A stretch of 64,000 nucleotides of DNA from Clostridium sp. (GCF_018372875.1 NZ_JAHAIF010000016.1:1-64000); one strand, 5' to 3'; counted from the stretch's first letter, positions 1 to 9,079 are shown. The notes: a model not told the origin generated them from the letters alone. Numbers and translations: made by a program.

Positions 1-16
1 AAGAATATTTTATCAT

Positions 17-54
17 AAATCCTAAACTCGTAGAGTTTGGGATTTATTTTTTTT
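17..54 (+). terminator. Rho-independent terminator of a gene left of the window
   Basis: A 13-bp perfect stem (17-29 with 33-45), 3-nt loop, is followed by a T-run on the plus strand. It must serve a plus-strand gene that lies before the window and converges on the speE-like gene. Confidence 0.8.
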
Positions 55-55
55 A

Positions 56-98
56 CAAAAAAAGAGCTACGCACTAATTATTTAGTGCGACAGCCCCT
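56..98 (-). terminator. Terminator of the speE-like operon, repeated type
   Basis: Read on the minus strand, a GGGGCTGTCGCACTAA / TTAGTGCGTAGCTC imperfect stem is followed by a T-run. A closely related hairpin occurs at 56084-56129 after another minus-strand operon, so this looks like a dispersed terminator family. Confidence 0.8.
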
Positions 99-104
99 TA
101 CTTT

Positions 105-1631
105 TTATCTCCAATTATTAACTGCTTCTAAGTAATACTCTATTAATTTAGGTCTTGAAAGCGTATTACTTAACAACTTGTCTTTATCAACTTTCTCATC
201 TTCGCTAAAAGAAAAAAGTTTATTAAAAGTTTCATTGTTTAAAAATTTAGTTTCTACATCAACATTTATATTATCTATATCTATAGGCTTTTTGGATGCT
301 AATTGAAATCCCCAATCACCAAATGATGGTACTTGAACATGATATGGTAAAACATAAAAATCCTCTTCCTCTAAGGTCTTATTAATACACCAAAAAGCTT
401 TTTTAGCATAATATGGACTAGTTGACTGTACAGATATTATCCCACCATCATTTAGATGGCTTCCAACAAGTCTATAAAAAACATTAGTATAAAGCTTATT
501 TAAATTTTCATCATTAGGGTCTGGCAGATCTATTAATATTACATCAAATAATTCATTACTGTCCTGAAGATATTTAAATGCATCATTGTATACAATATTT
601 AATTTACTACTAGTTAATGCACCCTTGTTTATATCTACTATGTTCTTATTAGTTCTACATAATTCAACCATATCTTCATCTAAATCAACTAGTGTTATAT
701 TTTCAACATCTTCATATTTAAGTACTTCCCTAACAGCAAGCCCATCACCACCACCAAGAATCAATATATTATTCTTGTTATTTGATACAGACATAGGAAC
801 ATGAACTAAACTTTCATGATACCTATATTCATCAGAACTTGAAAATTGAATATTTCCATTAATAAATAATCTTAAGTCATCCTTATGTTTAGTAACTACT
901 ATATTCTGATAAGGTGTTTGCTCTTTTAATATTATTCTATCCCTGTATAGCTTACTTTCTATATTATTCGCTATATTCTCAGAAAAGATTGTACCTAAAA
1001 GCATTAATAATAAAGCTAATGCAGCGCTTATCTTGAATAAATTAATATTCTTTATATAATTTTTGTACTTAAAAATTATAATAATTGAAATTACTATATT
1101 TAATGTTCCTGTTAAAAATGCTGTGGCAAAGTATCCAAACTTAGGTAAAAGAACTAATGGAAAAGCTATGGAACCTATTAATCCTCCAATATAATCAAAA
1201 CTAAATATACTTGATAATGTTACTCTTAAATTCTTTGTATTATCCTCAATTATCCTAGTTAGTAAAGGTATTTCTAGGCCTACAAGAGTTCCTATTAATA
1301 TAATTTGTATATACATAACAAGTTCATAAGATTCTATATATACATTAGATAAAAATAGTATCAATGAACTTATTCCTCCAAATATCCCAACGCCTAACTC
1401 CACAAGCACAAACCAATCAAACAAGTGCTTTCTAATAAACTTAGATAAGTATGAGCCCACTCCCATTGCACACATATATAATCCAATAGTTATTGAAAAT
1501 TGCTTAATGCTATCTCCAACTAAATATGAACTTACTGAACTAATTAAAACTTCATATATTATAGAACAACCTGATATTATCAATGTTGTCATCATCAGTA
1601 TCTTATAATTAAATTTCTTATCCTCTTCCAT
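105..1631 (-). CDS. Membrane-bound spermidine-synthase-like protein
   Basis: The 508-residue protein has two parts. Residues about 10-225 form a chain of hydrophobic segments, an integral membrane domain; the rest is a polyamine aminopropyltransferase fold. The SAM-type nucleotide-binding motif LILGGGDGLAVREVLKYE (about 290-307) and the acidic DLDEDM strand that follows are typical of SpeE enzymes. The usual catalytic region D-S/T-T-D-P-x-G-P is altered here to DLPDPNDEN, so the amine substrate may not be putrescine. ATG start with TTGGTGA upstream. It ends an apparent operon with a DUF350 protein (39 bp gap) and two DUF4178 proteins. No S-adenosylmethionine decarboxylase gene is in the window. 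The long membrane-fused SpeE form is known in many bacteria but its product is generally untested. Family sure, reaction unsure. Confidence 0.8.
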   Translation of the reverse strand: MEEDKKFNYKILMMTTLIISGCSIIYEVLISSVSSYLVGDSIKQFSITIGLYMCAMGVGSYLSKFIRKHLFDWFVLVELGVGIFGGISSLILFLSNVYIESYELVMYIQIILIGTLVGLEIPLLTRIIEDNTKNLRVTLSSIFSFDYIGGLIGSIAFPLVLLPKFGYFATAFLTGTLNIVISIIIIFKYKNYIKNINLFKISAALALLLMLLGTIFSENIANNIESKLYRDRIILKEQTPYQNIVVTKHKDDLRLFINGNIQFSSSDEYRYHESLVHVPMSVSNNKNNILILGGGDGLAVREVLKYEDVENITLVDLDEDMVELCRTNKNIVDINKGALTSSKLNIVYNDAFKYLQDSNELFDVILIDLPDPNDENLNKLYTNVFYRLVGSHLNDGGIISVQSTSPYYAKKAFWCINKTLEEEDFYVLPYHVQVPSFGDWGFQLASKKPIDIDNINVDVETKFLNNETFNKLFSFSEDEKVDKDKLLSNTLSRPKLIEYYLEAVNNWR

Positions 1632-1670
1632 TTAAATCACCAACAAATAAAAAGTGTGATTTTATCACAC

Positions 1671-2093
1671 TTAATATATTACTCCACTAATTAATAATGC
1701 TAATCCTATAAACATTCCCATAACCATTATTCCTGCAGCAGGATTCCCCTCACCTATCTCCTTATTTAAATCATACTTTTTATTGAATACCTTCATAAAC
1801 AAATACCCAATAATACAAAATATAATTCCTATAAAGAAATATAACACTGTACTTCCTATCCCCTCTAGAAATGTTTGTGTCGTATTAGATATACTTGGAG
1901 ACATTACAGCTGCCCTTAATATTATTCCAACTGCAATAGATGCCCCTGCCATAATATATCCTACTGCTAAGTTTCTTTTCTTTATCTCTACAGGAAAATC
2001 ACATGGTATTACTAAATCTACCAAAAAAGTTCCTAATGTCATTAAGACTATACCTATACATGAATAAAAAATTGTTATTAAAATATCTTGCAT
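1671..2093 (-). CDS. DUF350 family membrane protein
   Basis: The 140-residue protein has four hydrophobic segments (about 8-28, 45-65, 78-100, 115-137) arranged as two similar halves. Each half carries a short conserved turn (GTFLVDLVIP in the first, GYLFMKVFNKKY in the second, the latter followed by EIGEGNPAAGIMVMG), as in DUF350 proteins. The start follows AAGGGGG with good spacing. It lies between the SpeE-like gene and a DUF4178 gene, all on the minus strand with gaps below 40 bp. From what I recall, DUF350, DUF4178 and membrane SpeE genes recur together in other genomes. Function is unknown; a role in membrane or surface polyamine chemistry is inference. Confidence 0.8.
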   Translation of the reverse strand: MQDILITIFYSCIGIVLMTLGTFLVDLVIPCDFPVEIKKRNLAVGYIMAGASIAVGIILRAAVMSPSISNTTQTFLEGIGSTVLYFFIGIIFCIIGYLFMKVFNKKYDLNKEIGEGNPAAGIMVMGMFIGLALLISGVIY

Positions 2094-2108
2094 TATATAT
2101 CCCCCTTT

Positions 2109-3233
2109 TTACTTTCCTGAACTTGTTCCCCCACCTGACGTAGGTCTAGAACTTGTGCTACTTTGCCTTACACTCTCTGAATAATTTTTATATTTATCAT
2201 TAGTATTTGGATTAATTGTTCCATCATCATAGTTTTCATAACTTGTTGTCTTTTTATTATACCTTGTCCTATCTGTATTGTATCCTCTGGAATAATAATA
2301 TCTTCTATAATAAGCTGCAGAACTATGCCTTGCTCTATATGGAGCATTACTGGTTGTATAAGAATATAACCTTGAGCTTACTTGAACTAATGTTTCATTA
2401 GATTCACTAAAATAGACTAAGCAATATTCATCTTTAGTTAATATTGCCACAGTACCATCCTCTGTATTCTCCTGAACATCCTCTACATCCCCTTCTATTC
2501 CATCTATTATATCTTTTGATGCACTGTCTACAGTGAAGCTTGTTTTATAAACATCAGCCCTCTCATCACTTTCAACTTCTGATGTTATAGAAGTGCTATA
2601 TTCATAGTTAACACTTGTCTTTAAATATTCTAATATTTTTTTCGAATCACTTCCTCTCATTAATGCAAAAAGACCTCCCAAAGATATAAGTATAAAAAAA
2701 ACTACAGCTCCAACCAAAAAAATTGATGACTTATTATTTCTTAACTTATCTGAAAAATCTGTACCATTAGTATAGCCATCTCCATCATATGTTGTTGTGT
2801 ATTCTCTAGCAATCTCATCTTTATCTAAATAATATCCTGTTGAATACTCCTTATCTCCATCCCAATCTTCAATAGAAATAATTTTTTCTTCTGTTATATC
2901 CTCAAACTCCCTATAACTTACCTTATCTCCAACCTGTGTGTCAGCTACTCCTTCCACATAAGTTACCTCAGCTGTGCCATAATCAGCCTCTTTATATCCC
3001 TTTTTCAGTATTTCATCATCACTAAATCCCCTAGAACTATTTTTTTCAGTATATAGTGCATATTCATCATAAGTTTCGTCAACACTTAGCCAATTTATGT
3101 CTTTTGTATTAACACATATTACTTTATACTCTGTCCATTTATAATTATCAGCATAATTTATAAATGATATTTTTCCTAATACTGAATATAAGATTCCCTC
3201 AATCTTTATTTTAGAATTAATATCAAAGTTCAT
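2109..3233 (-). CDS. DUF4178 - transmembrane - DUF4247-like protein
   Basis: 374 residues. Residues 1 to about 160 match the cytosolic DUF4178 pattern (NSKIKIEGILYSVLGKISF at the start, then YKWTEYKVI). A single membrane segment follows at about 172-192 (IFLVGAVVFFILISLGGLFA). The outside part carries a Tyr/Arg-rich stretch (YRARHSSAAYYRRYYYSRGY) and ends in a Ser/Gly tail, GGGTSSGK, which resembles DUF4247 proteins. ATG after GGGGG. It lies 16 bp downstream of a paralogue. The DUF4178 assignment is fairly secure; the DUF4247 assignment rests on the C-terminal tail only. No enzyme motif seen. Confidence 0.75.
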   Translation of the reverse strand: MNFDINSKIKIEGILYSVLGKISFINYADNYKWTEYKVICVNTKDINWLSVDETYDEYALYTEKNSSRGFSDDEILKKGYKEADYGTAEVTYVEGVADTQVGDKVSYREFEDITEEKIISIEDWDGDKEYSTGYYLDKDEIAREYTTTYDGDGYTNGTDFSDKLRNNKSSIFLVGAVVFFILISLGGLFALMRGSDSKKILEYLKTSVNYEYSTSITSEVESDERADVYKTSFTVDSASKDIIDGIEGDVEDVQENTEDGTVAILTKDEYCLVYFSESNETLVQVSSRLYSYTTSNAPYRARHSSAAYYRRYYYSRGYNTDRTRYNKKTTSYENYDDGTINPNTNDKYKNYSESVRQSSTSSRPTSGGGTSSGK

Positions 3234-3249
3234 TTTTTACCCCCAAAAA

Positions 3250-4233
3250 CTAAAAACTTAATTTATTTGAATTATATAAACCAAAACTTTTTATATATAT
3301 TTTTTTCACCTCTTCAGTAGCATCATAAACTCCAGTATTAGCATCATATTCACTACTGCTTATCTGTATTAATACTTCTCCTAATGTACTAGTGTAAATA
3401 ATACAAATTTCTTTATCATTCATAAGTACTATAGTGCCAGTTTCTATGTCTTTGGTTTTATAGTTTACACTGGCATTATTTAATATTATATTTTTTGTTC
3501 TTTCTAATGTCTCTGATGACCTATATACATTAGCTAAGTTATTACCATCACTCAAAGATGTTTTATAGGTAAAATTTTCATCAAATCTAACCACGTTATC
3601 AAGGGTATCTCCCTTCGTTACTCCAATAAATTTGATTCCTAAGAATACTAAAATAAGTACTAGGCAAATAGTAAAGATAGAATATGAAGTTTTTCTAAAT
3701 CTTTCTTCATCAGAGTTTTCTACAACATTTAATTCATATATATTATCATACATTCCATCTTCATCTTTTAACCCATCAAAATCTGCTTTTACACTATTAG
3801 TTGATGCACTTATTCTATTTTCATTTATAAATTCCCCTATTGAATATTCTTCTTCATCATTCCATTCTTTATATTCTATAACCTTTCCTATAAATTCATT
3901 TTGAAACCTTCTATACTTTATTTCATCTCCATTACTCCTATTAGAAAGTCCTGTATTAATCACTACTTCTGCAGTTCCTGAACTATATACAATAAAATTA
4001 TTACTAAATAATTCATTAGGATCAATTTCCCTAAAAAACTCTCTATTTTGAAATAATATGTATTCTCTATAATCCTCATTTACTTCTAGCCAACATACTT
4101 TATTATTATTTAAATCTTCCAATATATATTCTGCCCACTTTTCTTTAGTATTCATATTAGAAAATGTCGTTACCCCAATAACTCTATAATTATCATCATC
4201 AATTTTTAACTTAGAATTAGTCCTAAAGAACAC
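3250..4233 (-). CDS. DUF4178 single-pass membrane protein, paralogue of its downstream neighbour
   Basis: I place the start at a GTG (4233) because AGGAGG lies 9 nt upstream and because the resulting N-terminus (MFFRTNSKLKIDDDNYRVIG) aligns with the neighbour (MNFDINSKIKIEGILYSVLG). The longer frame opening with TTG at 4299 would begin inside a terminator hairpin. The 327-residue product has a soluble DUF4178 part, one membrane segment (TICLVLILVFLGIKFIG) and a short outside domain. It shares the NVYRSSETLERTKN / DVYKTSFTVDSASKD and GTIVLMNDKEICIIYTS / GTVAILTKDEYCLVYFS blocks with its paralogue but lacks the Tyr/Arg and Ser/Gly tail, so the two are not interchangeable copies. First gene of the operon. 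Confidence 0.75.
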   Translation of the reverse strand: MFFRTNSKLKIDDDNYRVIGVTTFSNMNTKEKWAEYILEDLNNNKVCWLEVNEDYREYILFQNREFFREIDPNELFSNNFIVYSSGTAEVVINTGLSNRSNGDEIKYRRFQNEFIGKVIEYKEWNDEEEYSIGEFINENRISASTNSVKADFDGLKDEDGMYDNIYELNVVENSDEERFRKTSYSIFTICLVLILVFLGIKFIGVTKGDTLDNVVRFDENFTYKTSLSDGNNLANVYRSSETLERTKNIILNNASVNYKTKDIETGTIVLMNDKEICIIYTSTLGEVLIQISSSEYDANTGVYDATEEVKKIYIKSFGLYNSNKLSF

Positions 4234-4280
4234 CTCACTCACCCTCCTATATTTTACCACAAAGAACAATAAGCATACAA

Positions 4281-4320
4281 AAAAGAGTAATGAATCCAAT
4301 CTTTGTTCACTACTCTTTTT
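4281..4320 (-). terminator. Terminator after the broken cytochrome-b5-like gene
   Basis: AAGAGTAGTGAA and TTCATTACTCTT pair (one G-T pair), followed by T's on the minus strand. It separates the pseudogene from the DUF4178 operon. Confidence 0.7.
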
Positions 4321-4332
4321 ATACTCTAGTTA

Positions 4333-4755
4333 TTACTTAAGTATGCCAACTACCTTTATACCTCTCATAGACTCTAAATTATTGGAATGACATGAATAGA
4401 ATTGCTCTGTTAAATCCTTTCCGGCTTGCACTCCAAAATGATTACCACTCCTCCAAAAAGAACTTTCAGTAACATCATATATAGTTCCATCCACAGCTAC
4501 ATATGCACTATTACCATTCTTTCCATCAAACCCTTCTAGCTCTTCTAGGGTAAATTCTTTACCTGATCTATATCCAGTTACTTCTTCATTATTTTCAGAT
4601 TCATTAGAATCCTTAATAATTAACTCAATGTCATCTATAATATCTTTTATTTCTTCTATTATAGCTTCTCTGTCCTCTTAACTTCTGGACACTAATACCC
4701 CCTTTAAGTAATTTAGTCTATTAAACTTCTTTAATAACAATTTTTCTTGGTTCAT
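4333..4755 (-). pseudogene. Cytochrome-b5-like (heme/steroid-binding) domain gene with in-frame stop
   Basis: A proper ribosome binding site (GGAGG, 5 nt from ATG at 4755) opens a 140-codon frame, interrupted at codon 26 by TAA (4678-4680). The 25-residue first part reads MNQEKLLLKKFNRLNYLKGV plus VSRS. After the stop the same frame continues with EDREAIIEEIKDIIDDIELI and then a cytochrome-b5-like domain: FTLEELEGFDGKNGNSAYVA, VDGTIYDVTESSFWRSGNHF, GVQAGKDLTEQF. This ends at TAA 4333. No frameshift is needed: one base change restores the gene. No start with a ribosome binding site lies after the stop. Small clostridial proteins of this layout (Leu/Lys helix plus b5-like domain) are known. It has its own terminator. 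A sequencing error cannot be excluded. Confidence 0.8.
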
Positions 4756-4800
4756 ATATTCCTCCAAAATCATAATCTATAATAATGTATGATAGATAAG

Positions 4801-4829
4801 TTGCATTTGTTAGAAAAGTATTGTAAAAT
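4801..4829 (+). promoter_or_regulatory. Sigma-A-type promoter of the asnS T-box leader
   Basis: TTGCAT, 17-nt spacer, TAAAAT. The start point would be near 4836, just before the T-box leader. Confidence 0.6.
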
Positions 4830-4839
4830 CTAGTTATTA

Positions 4840-5105
4840 TATTTTATTAACTGTGACGAGAAGAGTAATCTTAGGAAGTAGTCTTAGCGAATAAGGGATG
4901 GTGTAAGCCTTATACGAAGCCTAATGATGAAGAACATCTCTGAGTTTCTAACCGAAAGTTTTATAACAAGTAGACTTAGACGTAGCCAACACGTTACCGT
5001 TGGAAGACATTATATAGTGTCTATTAAGGTGGCTATTTATAGCAAATTAGGTGGTACCGCGAATTTTACTTTCGTCCTGATAATAGGATGAAAGTTTTTT
5101 TATTT
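4840..5105 (+). ncRNA. T-box leader (asparagine) of asnS
   Basis: The T-box antiterminator signature AGGTGGTACCGCG is at 5049-5061. The competing terminator is at 5068-5105: ACTTTCGTCCT / AGGATGAAAGT plus T-run. In the Stem I region the context GAAG-AAC-ATC (AAC at 4933-4935) gives an Asn specifier; the metG leader has AUG at the matching place (GAAG-AUG-GTC). Uncharged tRNA-Asn should allow readthrough into asnS. Confidence 0.93.
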
Positions 5106-5145
5106 TTAGGATAAAATAACTATTAATATTAACAGGAGGTATGAA

Positions 5146-6540
5146 ATGAATAAATCAACATTAGTAAAATCACTTTACAGAAACACAAGTGAATATTTAT
5201 CAAAAGACATTACAATTTCAGGATGGATTAGAACTTTAAGAGCTTCAAATGCTTTTGGTTTTATAGAAGTTAACGATGGGTCATTCTTCAAAAACATTCA
5301 AGTAGTTTTTGATAACAAACTAGAAAACTTTAAAGAAGTTTCTAAGTTACCTATTAGTTCATCAATAACAGTTATAGGTACTCTAGTTGAAACTCCTGAA
5401 GCTAAACAACCATTTGAAATTCAAGCAAAGGAAGTTATTATTGAAGGTTTATCAGACTCTGATTACCCACTACAAAAGAAAAGACACACTTTTGAGTATT
5501 TAAGAACAATAGCTCACTTAAGACCAAGAAGTAACGCTTTTTCAGCAGTATTTAGAGTTCGTTCAGTTGCGGCTTATGCTATTCATAAGTTCTTCCAAGA
5601 ACAAGGCTTTGTTTACACTAATACTCCAATATTAACAGGTAGTGACTGTGAAGGTGCTGGTGAAATGTTTAGAGTAACTACTCTTGACTTACACAACATC
5701 CCAAAAACTGAAGAAGGTGCTATAGACTTTAGGGAAGATTTCTTTGGTAAAGAAACTAACCTTACAGTTTCAGGACAATTAAATGCTGAAACTTTTGCAC
5801 TTGCATTTAGAAATGTTTATACTTTTGGTCCTACATTTAGAGCTGAAAATTCAAACACAGCAAGACATGCTGCTGAATTCTGGATGGTAGAACCTGAAAT
5901 AGCTTTTGCAGATTTACAAGATGATATGGAACTTGCAGAAGATATGTTAAAGTATGTAATCAAGTATGTTATGGATGAATGTCCAGAAGAAATGGCATTC
6001 TTCAATCAATTTGTTGATAAGGGATTATTAGAAAGACTTAACCATGTAGTTTCTTCAGATTTCGGTAAAGTTACTTATACAGAAGCTGTTGAAATATTAA
6101 AGAACTGCGGTAAAGCTTTTGAATATGACGTAGAATGGGGTATAGACCTTCAAACTGAACATGAAAGATATTTAACTGAAGAATACTTTAAGAAGCCAGT
6201 ATTCGTTACTGATTACCCTAAGGACATTAAAGCATTCTATATGAGATTAAATGATGATGGAAAAACTGTTGCAGCAACTGACTGTTTAGTTCCTGGAATA
6301 GGTGAAATCATTGGAGGAAGTCAAAGAGAAGAAAGACTTGATGTATTAAAAAGCAGAATGGCTGAATTAGGTCTTAAAGAAGAAGATTACTGGTGGTATT
6401 TAGAACTTAGAAAATACGGAGAAACTAAACACGCTGGTTTTGGTCTTGGATTTGAAAGACTAATAATGTACATCACTGGTATGAGCAATATAAGAGACGT
6501 TATACCATTCCCTAGAACTACAGGACAATCTGATTTCTAA
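5146..6540 (+). CDS. asnS: Asparaginyl-tRNA synthetase
   Basis: Charges tRNA-Asn with asparagine using ATP. The 464-residue protein has the expected layout: an N-terminal OB-fold anticodon-binding domain ([20 protein letters not shown], about 25-44) and a class II catalytic core with motif 2 around [20 protein letters not shown] (about 229-248) and motif 3 GFGLGFERL (about 431-439). The ending PRTTGQSDF is close to the usual AsnRS end. The start follows AGGAGG. The upstream T-box with an AAC specifier confirms Asn rather than Asp specificity. Single-gene unit with terminator at 6547-6573. Confidence 0.97.
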   Translation: MNKSTLVKSLYRNTSEYLSKDITISGWIRTLRASNAFGFIEVNDGSFFKNIQVVFDNKLENFKEVSKLPISSSITVIGTLVETPEAKQPFEIQAKEVIIEGLSDSDYPLQKKRHTFEYLRTIAHLRPRSNAFSAVFRVRSVAAYAIHKFFQEQGFVYTNTPILTGSDCEGAGEMFRVTTLDLHNIPKTEEGAIDFREDFFGKETNLTVSGQLNAETFALAFRNVYTFGPTFRAENSNTARHAAEFWMVEPEIAFADLQDDMELAEDMLKYVIKYVMDECPEEMAFFNQFVDKGLLERLNHVVSSDFGKVTYTEAVEILKNCGKAFEYDVEWGIDLQTEHERYLTEEYFKKPVFVTDYPKDIKAFYMRLNDDGKTVAATDCLVPGIGEIIGGSQREERLDVLKSRMAELGLKEEDYWWYLELRKYGETKHAGFGLGFERLIMYITGMSNIRDVIPFPRTTGQSDF

Positions 6541-6546
6541 TATATT

Positions 6547-6573
6547 AAAGGGTGCAATTTTGCACCTTTTTTA
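6547..6573 (+). terminator. Terminator of asnS
   Basis: Hairpin with GGTGCAA / TTGCACC core followed by T's, starting 7 bp after the stop codon. Confidence 0.85.
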
Positions 6574-6593
6574 TTTTTATCCACATGTAATAT

Positions 6594-6627
6594 AAAAACA
6601 CCTGTTAATAACCAATCAACAGGTGTT
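6594..6627 (-). terminator. Terminator of the CBM lipoprotein gene
   Basis: AACACCTGTT / AACAGGTGTT perfect stem with an 11-nt loop, then T's on the minus strand. Confidence 0.85.
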
Positions 6628-6637
6628 AATAAATTTA

Positions 6638-7171
6638 TTACTTAACTTCTTTCCAAAGGCTCGCTGCACTCATTGGAGTCCAATCTTCCTGTGAAGTATG
6701 ACCTTGCAAACACTTATACCTCTTATCGTTATACTTTACATTGTCACCTTCACTATATTCTACAGAATCTCCAGACCATTCAACTATACTACTATCTGAC
6801 AAAGCAGCTGATGCAGCTAAACTATCATCTACCTTAACAGCTAATTCCTTTGTAACAGTATTTCCTTCATCGTCTTTAACTGTAAGTACATATTCATACT
6901 CACCCTTTACCTTGTTTGACATTATGTTTTCTTTTAACCCTTCATCAACATCCTCTTTAGAAGATACTAACTGACCATTTTCTGTTAGTGTATAGTCTAC
7001 AGATTTTACTCCCTCACATAATTCTACTACAACTACATAATTTCCATCTTCACTTACTTCTTTATCCGCAGATATATTTACCTTATCTTCTGTAAGTGTA
7101 CTTTTATCCCCACATCCTACTAATGCTAATGATAATCCCACTAGCATCATACTTATTACTTTCTTTTTCAT
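6638..7171 (-). CDS. Lipoprotein with C-terminal carbohydrate-binding (CBM5/12-like) module
   Basis: 177 residues. The N-terminus MKKKVISMMLVGLSLALVGC is a lipoprotein signal ending in lipobox LVGC, so it is lipid-anchored on the outside of the membrane after Lgt action (lgt is also in this window). The middle part looks like an all-beta domain of the type found beside chitinase domains. The last 40 residues (VEYSEGDNVKYNDKRYKCLQ then GHTSQEDWTPMSAASLWKEV) carry the aromatic pattern of chitin-binding CBM5/12 modules, W-x-P-x-x-x-x-S-L-W. No catalytic domain is present, so a role in sticking to glycans is inferred, not shown. Own terminator; probably monocistronic. Confidence 0.75.
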   Translation of the reverse strand: MKKKVISMMLVGLSLALVGCGDKSTLTEDKVNISADKEVSEDGNYVVVVELCEGVKSVDYTLTENGQLVSSKEDVDEGLKENIMSNKVKGEYEYVLTVKDDEGNTVTKELAVKVDDSLAASAALSDSSIVEWSGDSVEYSEGDNVKYNDKRYKCLQGHTSQEDWTPMSAASLWKEVK

Positions 7172-7205
7172 CGACCACTCTCTCCTCTCTAGTACTATTC
7201 CTTTA

Positions 7206-7712
7206 TCATTCCCAAATTACTACCTGATTTCTCTTTAAGCTCTCTTTAACATCTATAATTCTTTGATTTGAAGACCCCTTAAACAATAACCCTTCCTCTT
7301 TTTTATCTTGCTGAAATTCTCCATCAACTAGTACATCTAAAGTATTAATTAACCTTTTCCATTCAGGTTTTTCATTAAAATGACTTACTATGAACTCATA
7401 GGTATATCCTGTATAGCTCCATATATTTAGACCACTCTTCTTAAAAGCTTCACCCATATATGCAAATTCTTGTGCTCTTTCAAAAGGATCCCCACCACTA
7501 AATGTAACACCTTTTATCATTGGATTACTTAGAACATCCTTTATTAATTCATCCATGTCTTTTTCTTCTCCACCATCAAAACTATGGGTATCAGGATTGA
7601 AACATCCCTTACAATTATGCTTACATCCTTGGGAAAAGAATACTCTCCTCATTCCAGGTCCATTTACCAAACTTTCATATGCTATCCCAGCTAATCTTAT
7701 GGTATTGCCCAC
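7206..7712 (-). CDS. nrdG: Anaerobic ribonucleotide reductase activating protein
   Basis: A radical SAM enzyme that makes the glycyl radical on NrdD. The 168-residue length is normal. The [4Fe-4S]-binding CxxxCxxC is CKHNCKGC (residues 30-37) and the GGDP SAM-binding motif is at about 74-77 (TFSGGDPFE). The start is GTG at 7712, five bases after GAAGGGG. Its partner nrdD is on the same strand 6.3 kb away, with five unrelated genes between; in many Firmicutes the two are adjacent. The gap to the DUF815 gene upstream is about 65 bp, so co-transcription with it is possible. Confidence 0.93.
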   Translation of the reverse strand: MGNTIRLAGIAYESLVNGPGMRRVFFSQGCKHNCKGCFNPDTHSFDGGEEKDMDELIKDVLSNPMIKGVTFSGGDPFERAQEFAYMGEAFKKSGLNIWSYTGYTYEFIVSHFNEKPEWKRLINTLDVLVDGEFQQDKKEEGLLFKGSSNQRIIDVKESLKRNQVVIWE

Positions 7713-7777
7713 TGAAACCCCTTCTCTCTATAGATATTTCTACATATATTATATCACCAATTATAATCATACAATAT

Positions 7778-9079
7778 CTATTTATATAAATACCCTTCTA
7801 GCCAATCTATAAATTGTGTAGCAGATCTTGGTGACCTACCATTATGCCACTTTTCCCACTTTAGGGCTTCTCTATGAACATATTCCTTATCTACATCTAA
7901 CCCTCTAAGTTCTACTAAACCATCTATAATCTTTAAAAACTCTTTTTGATCAGGAGTAAAGAAACTAATGGTAATACCAAACCTGTCTGATAGAGATAAC
8001 TTTTCTTCCATCGTATCCTTTGAGTTTATCTCTTCCCTATCCGCGAACTTTTCAACAATTAAATGTCTTCTATTAGTTGTAGCATAAATTATTATATTAT
8101 CAGGTTTATTTTCCACTCTTCCTTCTAATATTGTCTTTAAAGCAGAGTAACTATCTTCATTTTCATCAAAAACTAAATCATCAACAAAAATAATAAATTT
8201 TTGCTTCTTATCTTTTAACAATCTAATGATTCTAGTAAAATCTCTTAATTGATCTTTATCAACTTCTATTAACCTTAATCCATCCATATAAAATTCGTTA
8301 AGTACAGCTTTTACTGTGGATGATTTTCCTGTTCCTCTTGCTCCATATAATAATAAATTATTGGCAGGAAGACCCTTCAAAAAACTCTTTGTATTATCTA
8401 TTATTTCCTTCTTTTGAGTTTCATAACCTATTAAATCAGATATATTTATTGGATCAGGCTCTAAAACTTCTCTTAAGTGCCCTTCATTATCATCATTAAA
8501 TCTTTCCCAAACAAAGGCTTTATAAGCTGTGCTTCTTCCTGTTCCATTCTTTATATGAAAATTCTTTATCTTATCTATTTTATTGCCCCAATTATTTTCA
8601 CACATCAGAATATACTTTAATCTTTCTATATCCATTTCTGTTTTTGCTATGTACTTATCTTCATTTAAATTCCATCCTATAAGGGAATTTATAGTATTTA
8701 CTGAATTAAATTTATTTAACAATATACTCTTAATATCATGGCTAGTAACATTTGCTATTTCACATAACAAGTTTAATTCATTAAATATGCCCTCTTCAGT
8801 AAAACTAGGTATCTCTCCAAAATCACTTAAAGATTGATTAAATGGGTTTGAGCTTAATAGCATTTCATCTATTATAACTTCCTTAAATGATAATATTCTA
8901 TTAACCTTAAATAACTCAAATGTAAATTCATTATATGCCTTTACACACTCCTCAATCTTAGAGTTATGGCACAACTTATCAACAAGCTTTCTAAATTTAT
9001 CCCCAACTTTCTCTTCAAATAACCCCTTATACACACAAAGAGAATTTAAATTTAATTTAATAATTTCTTCCTTATTCAT
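7778..9079 (-). CDS. DUF815 family AAA+ ATPase
   Basis: 433 residues from the preferred ATG at 9079, which has GGATGGGG six bases upstream; a frame start at 9091 would sit on the binding site itself. The P-loop is LLLYGARGTGKSSTVKAVL (about 240), the Walker B stretch is FIIFVDDLVFDENEDSYSAL, and the sensor region is IIIYATTNRRHL, followed by FADREE and SDRFGITISF. This is the standard layout of DUF815 ATPases: a variable N-terminal half and a C-terminal AAA core. The cellular role is not established. It lies between nrdG and a GltD-like gene without an evident functional link. Confidence 0.85.
   Translation of the reverse strand: MNKEEIIKLNLNSLCVYKGLFEEKVGDKFRKLVDKLCHNSKIEECVKAYNEFTFELFKVNRILSFKEVIIDEMLLSSNPFNQSLSDFGEIPSFTEEGIFNELNLLCEIANVTSHDIKSILLNKFNSVNTINSLIGWNLNEDKYIAKTEMDIERLKYILMCENNWGNKIDKIKNFHIKNGTGRSTAYKAFVWERFNDDNEGHLREVLEPDPINISDLIGYETQKKEIIDNTKSFLKGLPANNLLLYGARGTGKSSTVKAVLNEFYMDGLRLIEVDKDQLRDFTRIIRLLKDKKQKFIIFVDDLVFDENEDSYSALKTILEGRVENKPDNIIIYATTNRRHLIVEKFADREEINSKDTMEEKLSLSDRFGITISFFTPDQKEFLKIIDGLVELRGLDVDKEYVHREALKWEKWHNGRSPRSATQFIDWLEGYLYK

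Noticed and set aside
4234..4299. N-terminal extension of the second DUF4178 protein from a TTG at 4299
   Set aside because: It would begin inside a terminator hairpin and lacks a binding site; GTG 4233 has AGGAGG and aligns with the paralogue.
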